The notes below the pieces were generated by a model. It was not told the origin of the DNA. It worked only from the letters and a program-made list of their open reading frames with translations, and searched no databases. Both the position numbers and the translations under genes were made by a program. Shown here piece after piece: positions 6,675-6,747 of a stretch of DNA of 6,747 nt. Numbering within the stretch: position 1 is the first letter of the stretch; every line of letters starts with the position of its first letter. The stretch comes from Halanaerobiales bacterium. GTDB lineage: Bacteria > Bacillota_F > Halanaerobiia > DY22613. The stretch covers positions 1 to 6,747 of the forward strand of contig JAGMES010000209.1 in the NCBI GenBank assembly GCA_023128035.1. Reading direction: 5' to 3'.

Positions 6675-6711
6675 AAAAAGCAGATAAAAAGATTATTCTT
6701 CATATCTGCTT
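6675..6711 (-). terminator. Probable terminator of a gene beyond the right edge
   Basis: AAGCAGATA (6678-6686) pairs with TATCTGCTT (6703-6711), a nine-base perfect stem with a 16-base loop. Read on the minus strand, the hairpin is followed by five T's (complement of 6675-6679). The orientation fits a minus-strand gene that ends near the right edge. Two minus-strand frames stop just before it, with TAA at 6718-6720 and TAA at 6723-6725, but too few codons are visible to choose. The long loop lowers confidence. Confidence 0.6.
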
Positions 6712-6747
6712 ACAGTTTTATATTATTTTATCTTTTGAGTTAAGACC

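Overview
The window is AT-rich DNA with strong AGGAGG-type ribosome binding sites and compact hairpin terminators. It carries a two-subunit iron-sulfur serine dehydratase of the SdaAA/SdaAB type. These traits suggest a low-GC Bacillota, probably an amino-acid-fermenting anaerobe (Clostridia or Halanaerobiia). The genus cannot be fixed from the sequence alone. No RNA gene, CRISPR array or recognisable riboswitch was found.

Layout, left to right. Bases 1-50 look like the right end of an IS200/IS605-family (TnpB-type) insertion sequence, including the last four codons of a tnpB-like frame. A plus-strand pair follows: a PpaX-like HAD phosphatase (97-741) and a polytopic Gate-domain membrane protein resembling the CD0519/CD1768 family (796-1941). 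A hairpin with A and T tracts on its two sides (1944-1978) closes this pair and also serves the convergent minus-strand gene. All remaining genes are on the minus strand: an AGCS-family sodium:alanine symporter (3381 down to 1990) with its own leader, then, behind a separate terminator (3515-3544), the serine dehydratase operon sdaAB-sdaAA (5113 down to 3542). The gap upstream of sdaAB is not empty. It holds the two ends of a decayed, internally deleted major facilitator transporter gene (5318 down to 5120). An intact, unrelated-looking MFS transporter (6574 down to 5384) lies upstream of it, and a terminator for a gene beyond the right edge is at 6675-6711.

How the genes may work together (inference): the AGCS symporter would bring in alanine, glycine or serine with sodium. 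SdaAA/SdaAB would deaminate L-serine to pyruvate and ammonia, feeding fermentation. The decayed transporter directly upstream of sdaAB may once have belonged to that operon. The PpaX-like phosphatase and the Gate-domain protein form a separate pair whose substrates are not known.

The most interesting points are the ghost MFS gene that now supplies the leader and ribosome binding site of sdaAB, the uncharacterised Gate-domain membrane protein paired with a PpaX-like phosphatase, and the IS end close upstream of that pair. I see no convincing new defence or mobile system here.
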